The notes under the pieces were generated by a model. The model was not told the origin of the DNA. It made no database searches and was given only the letters and a program-made list of their open reading frames with translations. A stretch of DNA of 64,000 nucleotides, from contig OZ231126.1 in the NCBI GenBank assembly GCA_965153355.1, positions 75,764,001-75,828,000 on the forward strand. Direction: 5' to 3'. The first letter of the stretch is position 1. The number at the start of each line of letters is the position of its first letter. Below are positions 1 through 12,375 of this stretch, in pieces. The DNA comes from Flaccisagitta enflata (Eukaryota; Chaetognatha; Sagittoidea; Aphragmophora). Both the position numbers and the translations under genes were made by a program.

Positions 1-298
1 TTTTCCTTTATTGACATACTTAATTAAGAACGTTCTTAATTGAAGGTTTAAAAATGTGTTTAAATTAAAAACAATTTAAGAACGTGCAAGCATGGCAACT
101 GCTAAAAATTTCAGAACATTGAAGGCTTGCTCAAAAAATGACGTTCTTATGAAAAAAAAAGTGAACTAGAAATTGGGAGAAATTTTCTTGACTCACAATT
201 GATCTTTTGTTCGTATTAGGAGGGAACGGCAAAGCGCGCACAGTTCCTGTGGTGAAAAAGTCAATCAACCTATTCTCAAATATGATCTTTTTTCTCAG

Positions 299-424
299 GT
301 TTTCGATAAGGAAGGTAACGGCAAAGTCCCTCTGGCTGAAGTCTGCAACACTCTTTGCTCACTCGGCGAGAAACTCGAACCTAAAGATGCCGACAAACTT
401 ATGGAGCTTTTGGGCGTTGTTCCA
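299..424 (+). CDS. EF-hand protein, myosin essential light chain / calmodulin-like, penultimate coding exon
   Basis: This exon encodes 42 residues, starting VFDKEGNGKV and ending LMELLGVVP. FDKEGNGKV is a degenerate EF-hand loop; the following LAEVCNTLCSLGEKLEPKDADKL helix pair matches the third EF-hand region of myosin essential light chains, where the phrase FDKEGNG...LGEKL is characteristic. The exon is bounded by a TTTTTTCTCAG acceptor ending at 298 and a GTAAGT donor at 425-430. Both ends are in phase 0, and the frame continues exactly into the exon at 832. Known role of the family: the light chain binds the myosin neck and tunes motor activity; calcium binding is often lost. Upstream exons lie outside the window. 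Calmodulin or troponin C is less likely because the loop lacks a full set of acidic ligands. The family is fairly sure, the paralogue is not. Confidence 0.8.
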
Positions 425-831
425 GTAAGTGGAAATTTCATGTGATGGTGTGGTGAGGTGTGTGATGTGGTGACATGTGGCGTTTGTGGACGGATAATCT
501 GACCAATGTCGAGGGGGGGGGGGAGAGTGAATCGCGTTATGGCAACATATTTGAGTTAGTATGCGAACACATAGGTATTACTAATATAAACACCGTCTCA
601 TTCTAAAAGGAGCAAAATTTGATCAGTTGCATTGTGAAATCTAACCCTTTTGCGTGTTGATTTAAAGAAGCTCCTATCCCCTGGCCCTGCTCCTTTGTGA
701 TTTTTTTTTCAAATTCAAATCAGGCTGTAAAAGAAAGGAAGTACTGTCTGTTAAACTGGCATCAGCTCGTGAAACATAACCTGTTTAATCTAAAACGACA
801 ATTTCTTTTTCTTCCCATCTGTTGCGTACAG
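425..831 (+). other. Intron of the EF-hand gene
   Basis: The intron starts GTAAGT and ends TTGCGTACAG. It contains a G-run near 511-522 and nothing else recognisable. Both flanking exons are in phase 0. Confidence 0.8.
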
Positions 832-894
832 GACGAAGAAGATTTGATCCCATACATGGATTTCATTGACAAGCTTCTTGCCGCCACCGCCTAA
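832..894 (+). CDS. EF-hand protein, last coding exon
   Basis: Twenty codons (DEEDLIPYMDFIDKLLAATA) and a TAA stop at 892-894. The acceptor is a pyrimidine-rich stretch ending GCGTACAG at 831. IPYMDFIDKLLA is the C-terminal EF-hand helix typical of essential light chains, where a Y-x-D/E-F-V/I motif closes the protein. Joined to the preceding exon, the C-terminal lobe is complete. The predicted tail after the helix is very short, as usual for the family. No canonical AATAAA is visible in the following 150 bases; an AATATTAA near 1031 is a possible variant signal. Confidence 0.82.
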   Translation, partial: DEEDLIPYMDFIDKLLAATA

Positions 895-1833
895 AAATCC
901 ATCCATGACAAAAAGAACATCGCACCCCAACAAAATTACAATGTTTCGTTTGTTTCGTTTTGTGATTATTTCACTCTCGCCCAGTTTATCTTTAGAAACA
1001 TCGATGTTGTTGGTTTATCAAAAAATCAAAATATTAATCAAGCAGTGATATCAAATTTAAGAATAGCTGAATACAGTGGACCACGTCTCCGTCATCGCGT
1101 TCTTTAAATCTTTTTTTGCGTTCCAATGATAGGACTACAATACGAATCATTTAGCCATGAACAATTAGAGAGGTTACCAAGTTATTCTACGAATGCGATT
1201 TTTCTAATGATACATTTTTTTTAACAAGAAGAAATGACCAACAATAACATGGTGCACTGAGGCTCATTGCGAGATTATTTTACTGCCCGCTGGATTGCCA
1301 TTGCTATACGTCCCTACACTACAGATGCGCAACAGTTAGAGTTACAGATACAGTAACAATTATGCTACAATTGATGTAGTCATAATAACTCTGGAAGTTA
1401 TCCCCGCCGGCAGTAGATAAAGCGATTGCACCCACAAATTACAGACAAGTTCACCACTGGTAGTCGTCCCAGCAGTTGCTGTGGTCGTAGCAACGACGGA
1501 CGCAATCACCAAACGGGGCACCCGAAAAGCATTTCGCCAGAATGCATTCAACTGAAAATGAAAACGGACATCTTTAGCTGACCTCTACACTTTACAAATC
1601 CACGAAATGGATAAGAGACGAGCCAATGAATGGTTGAATTTGAAAAAAAAAAGCCAATTGATTTTGGAATCCCAGACTGTTGGATGGTCGTTGGTCAAAA
1701 TAATGTACATTCATTGAGTATTTCTAGCTACAAATTTGTTTGCAGTGCACCTTTAACTAGCCTCTCCAATAGTTCCAAAGGAAAGAAGTAAGAAAGAAAA
1801 TAATGGAGGGTAGGAGAAAGGAGTATATTTTTA
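895..1833. other. Non-coding region downstream of the EF-hand gene
   Basis: This holds the 3' UTR and intergenic sequence. A short Thr-rich minus-strand frame (1360-1551) has no supporting splice sites or homology that I can see. I call no gene here. Confidence 0.4.
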
Positions 1834-2014
1834 CAGTTGAACCCCGTTCCAACGTGATGGACCGCTTTTAACGGAATTCCACCTGTAATAGATGATAATT
1901 CTTGATCCTTTCAACCTATTTTATTCTATTTCCTATGTTGTCTATAACTGAATTCTGCTTCTAACAGATAAAATCTGTTAGTCCCCTAAAATCCGTTAGA
2001 GCGAGGTTTAACTG
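1834..2014. mobile_element. Short TA-flanked MITE, Tc1/mariner-type ends
   Basis: The ends are imperfect inverted repeats, CAGTTGAACCCCGTTCC on the left and GAGCGAGGTTTAACTG on the right. The TA dinucleotides at 1832-1833 and 2015-2016 are consistent with a TA target-site duplication. Length 181 bp with no coding capacity. CAGTTGAACC-type ends are typical of Tc1/mariner/pogo-derived MITEs. Confidence 0.7.
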
Positions 2015-2346
2015 TAGTTGTCTGTGTAACTGTAAAACAGAGCTTACGACTTTTAACCTGTTGGGCTTATTTCCATGTAAGCGCAAAGGTGTACCTCAAA
2101 CTAACCTCTCCATTTTTCCACGTGAGAGCAGAGATTTTGACGAATACAAGGTCCCAGATTTTGATGTCTGGGATATCCGATGCAAGACATCAAAGCCGCG
2201 ATCTTTTTTGCCGGAACGCCCCGAGATTCCACTTTAAAAGAATCTTTAAAATAAAATGTGGTAATTAGTTTAAAATGCCCTTCATCTCTTGTTAGATGGA
2301 TTCTTTAAATTCATAGAGACCATTCAGAAGTCCTACTAAGGAAAAA

Positions 2347-2430
2347 AGTCGCGGACGGTTGGGCAGGGGCAATACTACAAAAAACAAGGCCGGATACACG
2401 GCTACCCAAGTCGCGTGCGGGTGCACAGTG
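2347..2430 (+). repeat. Two 5'-end fragments of the A/A' element family
   Basis: 2347-2379 carries the A' subfamily motif AGTCGCGGACGGTTGGGCAG. 2384-2430 carries the A subfamily 5' end CAAGGCCGGATACACGGC with GTCGCGTGCGGG. Neither has the tandem core or the 3' palindrome, so both are truncated. Confidence 0.7.
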
Positions 2431-3359
2431 GGCTATAGCTGCTGATAGCCGGCGGTATAGCACATTTTTTTTTTAAATGGGCCTAAAACTGAAAGAAACA
2501 CTTGCTAAAAACTTAAGAGCATGTGTCTCAGTCCATTTCAGCATTGAATAATAACATATAAGCGCTGAATAAATCGTATAAGTCATGAAAATGAGGAAAA
2601 TGGAAACAATCGCCAAAAACAGAGGCAAATTTCAAGGGTAAAAATTTTTCTTCAAATGATTATTCCAAGTCGAAACTTGACCACAATCTTTTGAATTAGT
2701 CTATACTGAGGTTTAAAACCAAAAACTGACCCGTTTCTACATTTTGCATAGTCCTCACCCCACCCTGAATTTGGATCCTTTTACCTTATTTGCATGTGTG
2801 GATAAATCAATTTCATAAAAAAAGCGCCGGGGGTCGCCGGGCCTGAAATTATCATAGGAAGGTCACTAACAGTATTATTAATAAGGAAATAGTGGGAATA
2901 GGTCAAACTAGGGCCATCATACCTTCTTCCCCCCGCACTGTGGGCTGAAATGTGAGCTAGGTGGCACATTGGGAATTAACATTACATCTTTTCTATTATA
3001 TTGTTTCTAATGAAATATACAGAGTGAAAAACATTTTTTTGCATGTTTTCAGATGTTATGAAACCATTTGTGCCCAATATTGACTCATTTCTACTGGATT
3101 AAAAGCTTTATGAGCTTAGAATACCAAAGAAGAGAGATTTAAGAAAATCAAGTGAAAAATACTGCCTAACTTTCTTACATTTAGTATTTTAATTGTCTGA
3201 AGTTTTGACCAAATCAATAGAATTTTTGTCTTTGTTTGATAAGAATCCTTGATGAATTTATCCCCGACGACAAAATACAATTTGGTAATCGTAAGAGTTG
3301 CGTCGGAGGATGGTCTGTAAAAGTCCATACTGACTTATTTCCAACAGAGTCCTCATATA
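2431..3359. other. AT-rich intergenic region
   Basis: No exon-like open frame, tandem array or recognisable element is visible here. Two short minus-strand frames (2781-2969, 3116-3328) have AT-driven composition and no motif. Confidence 0.35.
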
Positions 3360-3456
3360 AAAATTCATATTAATTCGTAAAAATTAATTCGTAATAAAAA
3401 CAAAGCAGTAACAAGAAAAAATACAGTGAAAAGCCGTGTCTTGTAACTAGTGAAGA

Positions 3457-4440
3457 TCAGTCGTATCTAGAAAAAAGATATGATTTCAACCTGCGCTTGA
3501 AAACACGCAGATCTGTGATAAATTTCAAATCGTGAGGCAAGCCGTTCCATTCTTTTGAGGCAAGAAATGCAAAACCATTTTGAGAAAGAGCAAGATCTCG
3601 AGATAATTGAAAGTTTCTACTGCTACCCCTCGTATTGTGACTGTGAATCTGAGAGACTGGGGTAAAGTCACTCATCAAATACCCAGGTGCAACCTTCTGT
3701 TTAATTTTGAAAAGATGAGTCATACGGAAAAAAGTAACTCGATCGGGGATAGAAAGCCAGGACAGACGTGACAGCTCCTGGTTCCCAACATGGGCTCTAA
3801 AATCCATGCCGTAAACAAATCGAACCATTTTTCGTTGCAAAACATCCAACCTTTTTTTCAGAGAAATTGAGATACCACCGTACCAGGAGCTACAACAATA
3901 GTCTATGTATGGTTGTATCAAAGAAGAGCAAAGAGTACGCCGACAGCTGAAATCTAAAAAGGCCGAGTTTCTGTACAGAAACGTAAAGTCTACCCGAGCA
4001 TGTTTTCAAAATGCCTCTGACATGCTCCGTACCATTTAGATTACTGTTAAGTTGAGCACCTAGATACTTAACATTGAAAACTTGCCCAACAAGTGTCCCG
4101 TCACATGTGACCTTGAAATCCCCCGCCCCTTTTAACCTTTTCTTTGTGCCAAATAGTAAGCACTCCGTCTTGCCAACATGAAGGGACAATTTGTTGTCTA
4201 CAAGCCAACGTTTACAGTTTGACAATTCCGTGCTAAGGTGATCACCGATAATACGAGCGTCGTTATGTGCAAAAAGTAGTGCCGAGTCATCCGCGTACAA
4301 AGACAATTTCCAATCCAGACTAGTCACCATGTCATTTATGTACACTAGAAAAAGAAGTGGCCCAAGGATGCTTCCTTGTGGCACACCACAAGTAATCGGC
4401 AAAAAATCTGACATCGAACCACCAATCTCTACGCACTGTC
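3457..4440 (-). pseudogene. 5'-truncated, frameshifted LINE reverse transcriptase fragment
   Basis: Read on the minus strand, the first frame (from about 4440 to 3890) carries the RT core. It has CGVPQGSILGPLLFLVYIND (domain 4), LSLYADDSALLF (domain 5, with the catalytic YADD), then NKLSLHVGKTECLLFGTK and VKYLGAQLNSNL. A frameshift near 3900-3930 moves the homology into a second frame (3921-3457). That frame carries IQPYIDYCCSSWYGG, the HNTRG motif seen at the C-terminus of many jockey/CR1-like non-LTR elements, and a terminal FKRRLKSYLFSRYD followed by a stop. The 5' part of RT and the endonuclease are missing, and an in-frame stop lies just above 4440. This is a dead 3' fragment of a non-LTR retrotransposon; the clade cannot be fixed from this piece. 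Confidence 0.9.
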
Positions 4441-4693
4441 CTTAATAAGGTGCTAAAAAAAAATCATTTTTTTGCTCATTTAGCTCATTTTGCTCATTTT
4501 TCTTCCAATCAAATAAAATTTTTTACTGTTATCCACATTATTACTTGTCCATTTTAGGCCAAGAAAATCGCAATTAGGACGGAAAAGGACGCCCTGCGCC
4601 ATAGCATTCTCAATTCAGGACACCTTAAGCTACAATTTGGCATAAGTTTCATGTTGTGCGTCCTTGTGCGATTTTTTTAGTCATAGGGTAAAA

Positions 4694-4893
4694 CAAGGCC
4701 ATACCGTGACACAAGTCGCGTGTGGGTGGGCAGGGGCAGTGAAGAAATAGACCAACCAAGCTGTTGGGCAGGAGCAGTAACTCCAAAACCGCCCATAAGC
4801 GCTTAAAAAAGCTAAGTGTGACTGACAGACGGATGGACGGACTGACAGACAGACAGACGGACAGAGCAGGTTGTAGAGTTGCGTGCATGGACT
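4694..4893 (+). mobile_element. HINE-like element, family A
   Basis: It begins CAAGGCC, has AAGTCGCGTGTGGGTGGGCAG about 20 bases in, then GGGCAGGAGCAG, a (GACG/GACA)n core, and ends GTAGAGTTGCGTGCATGGACT followed by A's. The 3' palindrome is degraded. About 200 bp, non-coding. Confidence 0.8.
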
Positions 4894-6132
4894 AAAAATC
4901 ATGAAAATAAGGTCCAATATTTGAAAATAATAAGGTAATTTATCAGTCCTAGATATGTGAACTTTTCTAGCCATTGAGACATCAATGAAGGAATCTGATC
5001 CAATAATGGAGATTTCATAAGCTTTTTTTAAATTTTCTATTATTTTCTATTGATTTTTGTTGAAATTTTGCGATTTTTCATGAAAGAGTCCACTTTGGGC
5101 GCTCTTTCTAACTCAAAAATGCCCAAAAAATCTGCCATATTGACTGGTAATGTATGCTCATATGTTACTTTATTTTTTACTATTCTATATAGTTTCAGCC
5201 ATATAACAGAGATAAAGATTTTTACCCAAATACCCAAGGAGCCACCTAGCCCAATCCATAGTACGCTTGCCAGAGTGCTCAAAACGGCCAAAACTGGCTT
5301 CCCCCCCCACCGTCATATTTTTTCTTCGCAAAAATTCTGTCAATCGAGCCATCGCGCGACTTTCAACTTGGTCGGGAACCATCGTTAGGGTGAGCTGGAA
5401 GCTTTCAATGTAGCTTAGTGAATAAGATTACCCCTTAAAGATGATTTAGGACAGCTAGCAAGCTTGTGACACGCTTGCCATTCATGAAAGGTCAAAACTC
5501 AACATCCTTTTGACCAAAATCTAGCCTTTTCTAGTGCGTCCCCCAACTGCATTAAAAATTTCATGGAGTTATGTTGATAGGAAGATTGATTTTTAGGTTA
5601 AAAAAATGTATACTGAAATGATTTAGTTATTGATTATCAACTGACAGTGGACATGATTGCGTCACTGCCCCTGCCCCCTTAAAAAGCAGTCAGTTAGAAA
5701 TTCAATTGTTTCTGCATTTTCAGCGTAAACACATATGAGTTTCAACCGTCCATCAAGGAAGTGAGCGAAGTGGGCGAGCCCATGAATGGAGTGAGCAAGT
5801 TAGCAAAGCGAGTGGAGCAGAGCGGAATGCTGTGGAGAGAGTGAGCGGATTGAGCAACGCGAGGGAACAAACATCACAATCGACCAAGTGGCCCGTTGAA
5901 AATGTGATTGTCACAATGCAGGCGTAGCCGTTTATCTAACTGCCAAACTGTCAGTGAGTCTGTCTAATTGTCTGCCTGTCTATCTGTCTGTTTTTCTAGC
6001 GGTGTCTTTGTCTTTTAGTCTGTTGGTCTGAATTGGCGGAGGATTGGACTACTGACTAGGATTATGACGGCGATGTTCGCAAAAGTTATGTAATGGGAGC
6101 ATGAGGCTCAGAAGCTTCGACGGGGGGGGGGG
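4894..6132. other. Region without a supported gene
   Basis: Overlapping short frames on both strands at 5040-5390 have no splice or motif support. Around 5750-5870 there is a degenerate purine-rich repeat of GAGTGAGC-like units. Around 5950-6030 a CTGTCTG-rich stretch recalls the other elements' tandem cores. Confidence 0.35.
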
Positions 6133-6217
6133 GACGGACGGACGGACGGACGGACGTCTGGAAATTCACCCCTGTGTCCTACAGGACATCGGCCCTTTAG
6201 GGCCGCTGCCCAAAAAG
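6133..6217 (-). repeat. Family C element end with (GGAC)n tract
   Basis: A (GGAC)n tract is followed by GAAATTCACCCCTGTGTCCT, ACAGGACATCGGCCC and GGGCCGCTGCCCAAAAAG. Almost the same block recurs at 19771, 20198 and 20432. Only one end is seen here. Confidence 0.75.
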
Positions 6218-7157
6218 TCTCCTGCCAAAAATTGACATCCTCACTCAATTTTGTTAAGAGATAAGTTGATTTGTTTTTTACCAAAAAATGACATTTTTCG
6301 TATATTGCTAAAGATGGTCAAAAATGGCTGAAGGACCGCCAGGAACCAGACAAATCAACGCTGGTCCCTGATTGTGGTATTAAATTCTGCAAAAAAAATT
6401 CTGGGACTTTAAGTTTCAGAACTACTTTTTATACATTTTGAGACAAAAAGACCCTAAATTTGATTTTTTTTTTCAATTTTTGCCCCAAAATTCAAAACCC
6501 ATTTCCAAATTTTTTTTCCTTATATCGATAAAGGTGCTCAAGAGCTAACCAGCAAAAAAATCTGCATGTCAAAAACACAATCTTTAGAGCCACAGTGACT
6601 ATTTTTTCATCCGTATGTATCAACAAAAAAACAGTCCATTTTTTGAGAAGGTCATGACGTCACTGTAGCGCCAAAAAATTGTCCAAAAAATGTTGGTTTG
6701 GTCTCAGTTTACGTTTTTCCTCGCCCTCTAAATCAATGTTGATGCATATTTCTCAAAATCTATTTTTGACCCCCCAAAGTTGGCCCTGTGTTCACTTTTC
6801 GTGGAGATACGGCACAGTGAGTCGCAATTAGGTTTAATTGTCAACAGAATACAGTCAAATTCAGTTTTCTTTATTTCTGACTTAGGTGCTATGATGAAAA
6901 TTCTATTGTTGTTACCATCGCGCATATTGTTCGCATATTGTTCGATCGTTCAATTACTGAATTATTAAACCGGTCATGTGAGCAATGAAAACATTGAAGC
7001 TTTGGTTAGGTATTACTAATGGATGCCGTCATGCCGATATGTTTTATTGAATGTGCCATCATCAAGAAATCGTTACCTTCATTCATTACCGTCGCACCGT
7101 TACTTGGTAGAACCATGACCGCAACTGAAATTAAAACAAAGAGCCGCACCAACATCG

Positions 7158-7218
<61 letters not shown>

Positions 7219-7849
7219 CCAAATTAATAGGATGTAGACGATTTGTATGTCGTTTGGAGTTCAAATCTTTTAGACTTAAAACCTAACCAATATAGTCTGG
7301 TAATGAATTCAGCCTAAGAAATGAAAGCTGAGTTGATCTCAACTTTTTATCGTCATCAAGACCAAAGATTTTAAAGACAAAATACCAACCTTGCGTCCCA
7401 AAAATCATCTGACTTGCCCTGAAATCGGTTGAATTATAGAAGTGGTAAGATACGAGATGAGCAGGTGCCATTAATACCAAAATAATCAAAAGCTTCGCCT
7501 GACTGACATTCCAAAAAGTGGCTCCTGAAGTCGCTTACGCGCGACTCAGGAATCTATAAACCGTATTGTCCCACTTTTGGTCGAGCGTGGTAACCTCAGC
7601 CTAAGGAAACTGACACAGAGTTTCCACCAGGGTCAGACTTGGACCAACCGATTGACGAACTGACCGATACAAAAAATGTCCAACTCATGGTGATGCGTGA
7701 TTGCTTTAACAATTGCTTGAGAAATCCAATCATTGGAAGTGTCAAAAACTGTTTATCTGACTATCAATCACGTGAAATTAACGCAAACATTACTCGCTGT
7801 CTTTTGACTTAATGCAAAATCCTCATGGCAAGGACTTCAACTGATATTG
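6218..7849. other. Region without a supported gene, with a (TTG)n tract at 7160-7218
   Basis: AT-rich sequence. The frame 7019-7237 is open mainly because of the (TTG)n tract. I see no exon with credible splice sites or a recognisable mobile element. Confidence 0.4.
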
Positions 7850-7855
7850 CAGCAA

Positions 7856-7893
7856 CGACGACAACAACAACAACGACGGCGACAACAACAACG

Positions 7894-7989
<96 letters not shown>
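7856..7989 (+). repeat. (CAA)n microsatellite with CGA interruptions
   Basis: Starts as mixed CAA/CGA/CGG triplets and becomes a pure CAA run of about 100 bp. It could be the tail of a decayed SINE, since the SINE at 11157 also ends in CAA repeats, but no SINE head is visible here. Confidence 0.9.
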
Positions 7990-8870
7990 TGGCTAGTTTA
8001 ACATTCCCCCCCCCCCCATCTCCTCAAAAAAAAAAATGTTTTGTACAACTATCATTAACGCCCAAAAGTAGAATTTTATTCGATTTCTATTTTGTAACTA
8101 ACAAAGGCATAGGCAATCTGCTTTGCGTGAAACAATCAAAATGACCAACAAAAAGATTCGGAGAAGATGACGTGAACAGACGGAAAGAGTAAACGAAATA
8201 TAAAATTTTCATGGTTCATTAAGACTAGGCCTTGTGTCTTTCCAAGGACGGTATATCATTTGGTAGTAAAAATAGCAACACAAATGGCGTAAGGATTAAT
8301 CTAAATGATTCCGAAAGTGGATGCTTGGGAGTTGGGACGTGAATTAAGTGGTGGAGATGTCGCTTACCATATATGAAGTAATAATCTCCCATCTCTTTCC
8401 AAGAAAAAAAAAAAAACATGAGATGCAACAGAATAATTTCAATGATGAGACAATACTCTCAATATACAATGCAGTAATCAAGATTTTGTCTGTAATCATA
8501 TGCCTTTTTTTTTCAATTTGATTTAATTGCGCAATGTTGTCTCTTTGCAGCACTTCGGCAACGTTGTGTAGCAGGGTAATTTTGATACTGTAGTTGGAAG
8601 ACTGTAGTCTGGTGGCATCGTCACTTAATCATTGTGAAAATCAAAAACAAGTGTCAAGTAAACAACATCGCAAAACTGTCACTGCGGCGAGAATTGTGGT
8701 ATCGGAATATCGACGTTTTGACGTTGCGGGATAATTTCGTGTAATGTATCATTGCAGCATCGTCATCGAAGCACTGTAGCACTGTCACCGCAGCATTGCG
8801 GCAATATTCACCGTAAATCATCGCGATATTGCCACCATAACATTACGGCGATGTAGCTTCGTAGCGTTCC
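7990..8870. other. 3' flank of the minus-strand membrane-protein gene
   Basis: Contains a C-run (8007-8015). At about 8570-8860 there is a loosely repetitive stretch of short phrases such as GCATCGTCA, GCACTGTAGCACTGTCACC and ATCGCGATATTGCC. No coding frame is supported. Confidence 0.4.
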
Positions 8871-9144
8871 TCACTGGAGCAGTTTCTTTCTGTCATGTTG
8901 GGTTGATTTCTTTTCAAAAACAGTGTCGTCTTCATCATCATCGTCGTCGTCGACTCCTTCCAGCGGCCGGATCTCGACGGCGCCGTCTTCCATAATGACG
9001 CCGTACTTCCGGATTTTTGACGCTCGATGACGCCGAATGATGCATTTGATGAGGACGACGCCGATGATGGCGAAAACCACCGCCAACAACACGCAGGAAG
9101 CTTGGATCAATGTGTTCTCGTCGTGGATGAGACGGTTGACCAGT
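8871..9144 (-). CDS. Last exon of a putative small type I membrane protein (transmembrane helix and acidic tail)
   Basis: Read on the minus strand, the exon starts after CCCCCTTCACAG (acceptor at 9145-9147) with one base completing a split codon, then LVNRLIHDENTLIQASC. A transmembrane helix follows (CVLLAVVFAIIGVVLIKCII), then a basic stop-transfer stretch RRHRASKIRK, a tail YGVIMEDGAVEIRPLEGV, a run of Asp/Glu (DDDDDDEDD), and TVFEKKSTQHDRKKLLQ before TGA. The hydrophobic-to-basic order predicts the tail is cytoplasmic. The exon needs two bases from the preceding exon. The donor of the signal-peptide exon at 12158 supplies exactly that, so the two could join directly into a 163-residue protein. 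A roughly 100-bp (CT)n tract lies immediately upstream and would act as the polypyrimidine tract. I do not recognise the family. Confidence 0.65.
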
Positions 9145-9155
9145 CTGTGAAGGGG

Positions 9156-10254
<1,099 letters not shown>

Positions 10255-10477
10255 TTAAGATGTAAGGTTTAAGTTTGAAAATGTCTGATGTAAGATGGCC
10301 GTTATCATCCCGACTTCGTCTAGATTGTCATGAAGCTTTTCTTGCGCAATGTTGGCGTTAAATCTATCAACGATGTCATTGATGACGTTCTCGGTTGGAA
10401 AGAAAAAGGTGCAAAAACCCTCAAAGCCGACACTGATGAAAATAAGCGCTGCCCGTTTGCCCATAGCACAGCAGCAA
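10255..10477 (-). CDS. Candidate middle or alternative terminal exon of the same minus-strand gene
   Basis: On the minus strand an acceptor ending CCTCTAG (AG at 10478-10479), preceded by a (CT)n tract, opens an exon starting with one base to complete a codon, then CCCAMGKRAALIFISVGFEG. The C-terminal part (NVINDIVDRFNANIAQEKL...) is amphipathic, and TAA follows at 10255-10257. Its incoming phase matches the donor of the exon at 12158-12375. I see no donor of the right phase to lead on to 8871-9144, so including this exon would end the protein here as a secreted form. The fold loosely recalls the second half of a SEA domain, but this is weak. The plus strand is also open here (KLFLRNVGVKSINDVIDDV...), with AG and GT signals at its ends, so strand assignment is uncertain. 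Confidence 0.4.
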
Positions 10478-10488
10478 CTAGAGGTTAT

Positions 10489-10701
<213 letters not shown>

Positions 10702-10730
10702 GTAAGAAAGAAAGCAATCGCACTCTTTTT

Positions 10731-10932
10731 AGTCGCGTGCACGCAACTCTTCACCCTGCTTTGTCCGTCCATCCGTCAGTCTGTTGGTCCATCAAACTTT
10801 TACTCTTTTATTAATTGTATTTCTCTACATCATTGCAAGTCATTTAAGAGTATACTTAGTCATTCAAAATCATTATAAGTCATTCTAAGTCTTCATGTAA
10901 GTCTCACATGCGACTTATAGTTGTTGGCCATG
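10731..10932 (-). mobile_element. HINE-like element, family B, short form
   Basis: Reading on the plus strand it begins AGTCGCGTGCACGCAACT (the 3' palindrome), then GTCCGTCCATCCGTC, then degenerate AAGTCATTCTAAG repeats, and ends CACATGCGACTTATAGTTGTTGGCCATG, which is the B-type 5' end. Confidence 0.8.
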
Positions 10933-11045
10933 TTTTCCTTTCGGTGTCTTGAACAGAAACTGGAAACGACACTCTTATCTGACGAAGCTTCGACTCAAGG
11001 AAACAGAAAAATTGCGATGGCAAAGACAGATCCAGAAAGAAAGAA

Positions 11046-11474
11046 CAAGGCCGGATACACGGCAATCCAGTGGCGGATGGTTGGGCAGGAGCAGTAATGG
11101 GAAAACCGCTCGGAATTCAAAAATGTGACGGATGGACCGACGGATGGACGGACCAAGGGGGCGGGTGGTGGCCGAGTGGTTACGGCTCTTACCTTCGCTT
11201 TGAAGGTCGCGGGATCGATTACCATACGGGATCCCCTCTCAGACAAAGCATTGCCAGCGTAGCATGTCGTTATGATTAAAATAAAGCCCCCCTTATGGTT
11301 GAAGCAGACAGAATGCTGACGCGACATTGACAGGAGTGATACACAAAAGATCCAATGGTATGGCCCAACATGGTGGATCGCATGGCCTCTCTGAAAATCA
11401 GATGCCGACTCATGCTCATATCGCCCTGGTAGGCTCCCCCAGTTAACAGCAACAACAGCAACAACAGCAACAAT

Positions 11475-11543
<69 letters not shown>

Positions 11544-11599
11544 CGACAGACCAACCTACCGACCGACGCGGCAAGTTGTAGAGTGGCGTGTCCGCGACT
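11046..11599 (+). mobile_element. HINE-like element, family A', split by a SINE
   Basis: The 5' half (11046 to about 11155) has CAAGGCCGGATACACGGCAA, GGGCAGGAGCAGTAATG, and a (GGAC/CGGA)n core. The 3' half (about 11546-11599) has CCGACGCGGCAAGTTGTAGAG and ends GCGTGTCCGCGACT. The intact A' copy at 27050-27201 shows the two halves belong together. Confidence 0.85.
11157..11545 (+). mobile_element. tRNA-derived SINE with (CAA)n tail, nested in an A' element
   Basis: The head has a pol III A box (TGGCCGAGTGG, 11169-11179) and a B-box-like GGATCGATTACC (11211-11222), spaced as in a tRNA. A roughly 220-bp body follows, then a CAA-rich tail (11449-11541). The flanks GACGGACCAA and GACAGACCAA may be a diverged target duplication. 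It is not a functional tRNA: the cloverleaf cannot be completed and it sits inside a mobile element. Confidence 0.75.
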
Positions 11600-12157
11600 T
11601 AAAAAGAATAAGGAAAAAAAGGAAAAAAAGAAAAAAGGAAAAAAATGATTGAAAAAAATGATTGAAAAAAAAAATAAATGAAGAAAAAGGAGAAAGAAAG
11701 AGACAAAAGTTTTGTTAAAATGAAATGAATTATTTTGTAGCCACCAGGCTTTTGATCATCTCCAGTGTCTTTTAAATGTTGGAAAATGTTTTAATCATCA
11801 AAAGATTCACTTTTTATAAAAAAGTATAGTATTTTTAAACAAATAGCGAGGCTCGCAGAAAAATATCGATATATAGCATTTTTGAGGGTCAATAAAACAT
11901 GGGAAAAAACGAGCTAGATAGTTGATTATTGGTCTCGTTGGTCTTCTCACATCATGTACTAACTAATTCAAGAAAGAAAATCCCACTCATTCAATTATGC
12001 AAATTAGGCTTTTACCCCTCTATTGAAGGACGTACGACTACACGTTTGCTCAGCACGCAACTTCAGACTAACTGGCGAAAATTGCCGATAAATAACGCCC
12101 CCACCTTTTAACGGAAACAGCAAACAAAAACAAAAGGATAAAACCAAGATTGTTTAC
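11600..12157. other. Intron of the minus-strand gene
   Basis: AT-rich, with GAAAAA-type low-complexity sequence at 11605-11700. No further exon or element is recognised. Confidence 0.35.
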
Positions 12158-12375
12158 TTTTTCACTGGATTTTCCGTGTTTGTGGAGTTGTCATTCTGCG
12201 TTGTTGTCACGTTAGAATGGCCGACAGATGGCGTTGATGGTAAAGCAGAAGATGAATTTGAAGAAGGAGAAGAAGAGGAGGAGGAGGAGGAGGAGGATGC
12301 AGGGAATGATGAGGATGACGATGACATCAGAACGACCACGAAGAGAATGACGTATGAAAGAGTATTGTAAGACAT
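12158..12375 (-). CDS. First coding exon: signal peptide and Ser/Thr-rich ectodomain
   Basis: On the minus strand ATG (12375-12373) opens MSYNTLSYVILFVVVLMSSS, a clear signal peptide (hydrophobic core YVILFVVVLM). A Ser-rich stretch follows, then SALPSTPSVGHSNVTTTQND and NSTNTENPVK. Asn-X-Ser/Thr sequons (NSS, NVT, NST) and the Ser/Thr/Pro density suggest a short mucin-like, glycosylated, extracellular stem. The frame reaches TAA at 12154-12156, but a donor AA|GTAAAC at 12157 would splice it in phase 2, the phase both downstream candidate exons need. If not spliced, it is a complete 73-residue secreted peptide. I recognise no named family. Confidence 0.55.

Noticed and set aside
11161-11240. 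A functional tRNA gene
   Set aside because: A and B boxes are present but the cloverleaf is not, and a SINE body and (CAA)n tail follow inside a mobile element.
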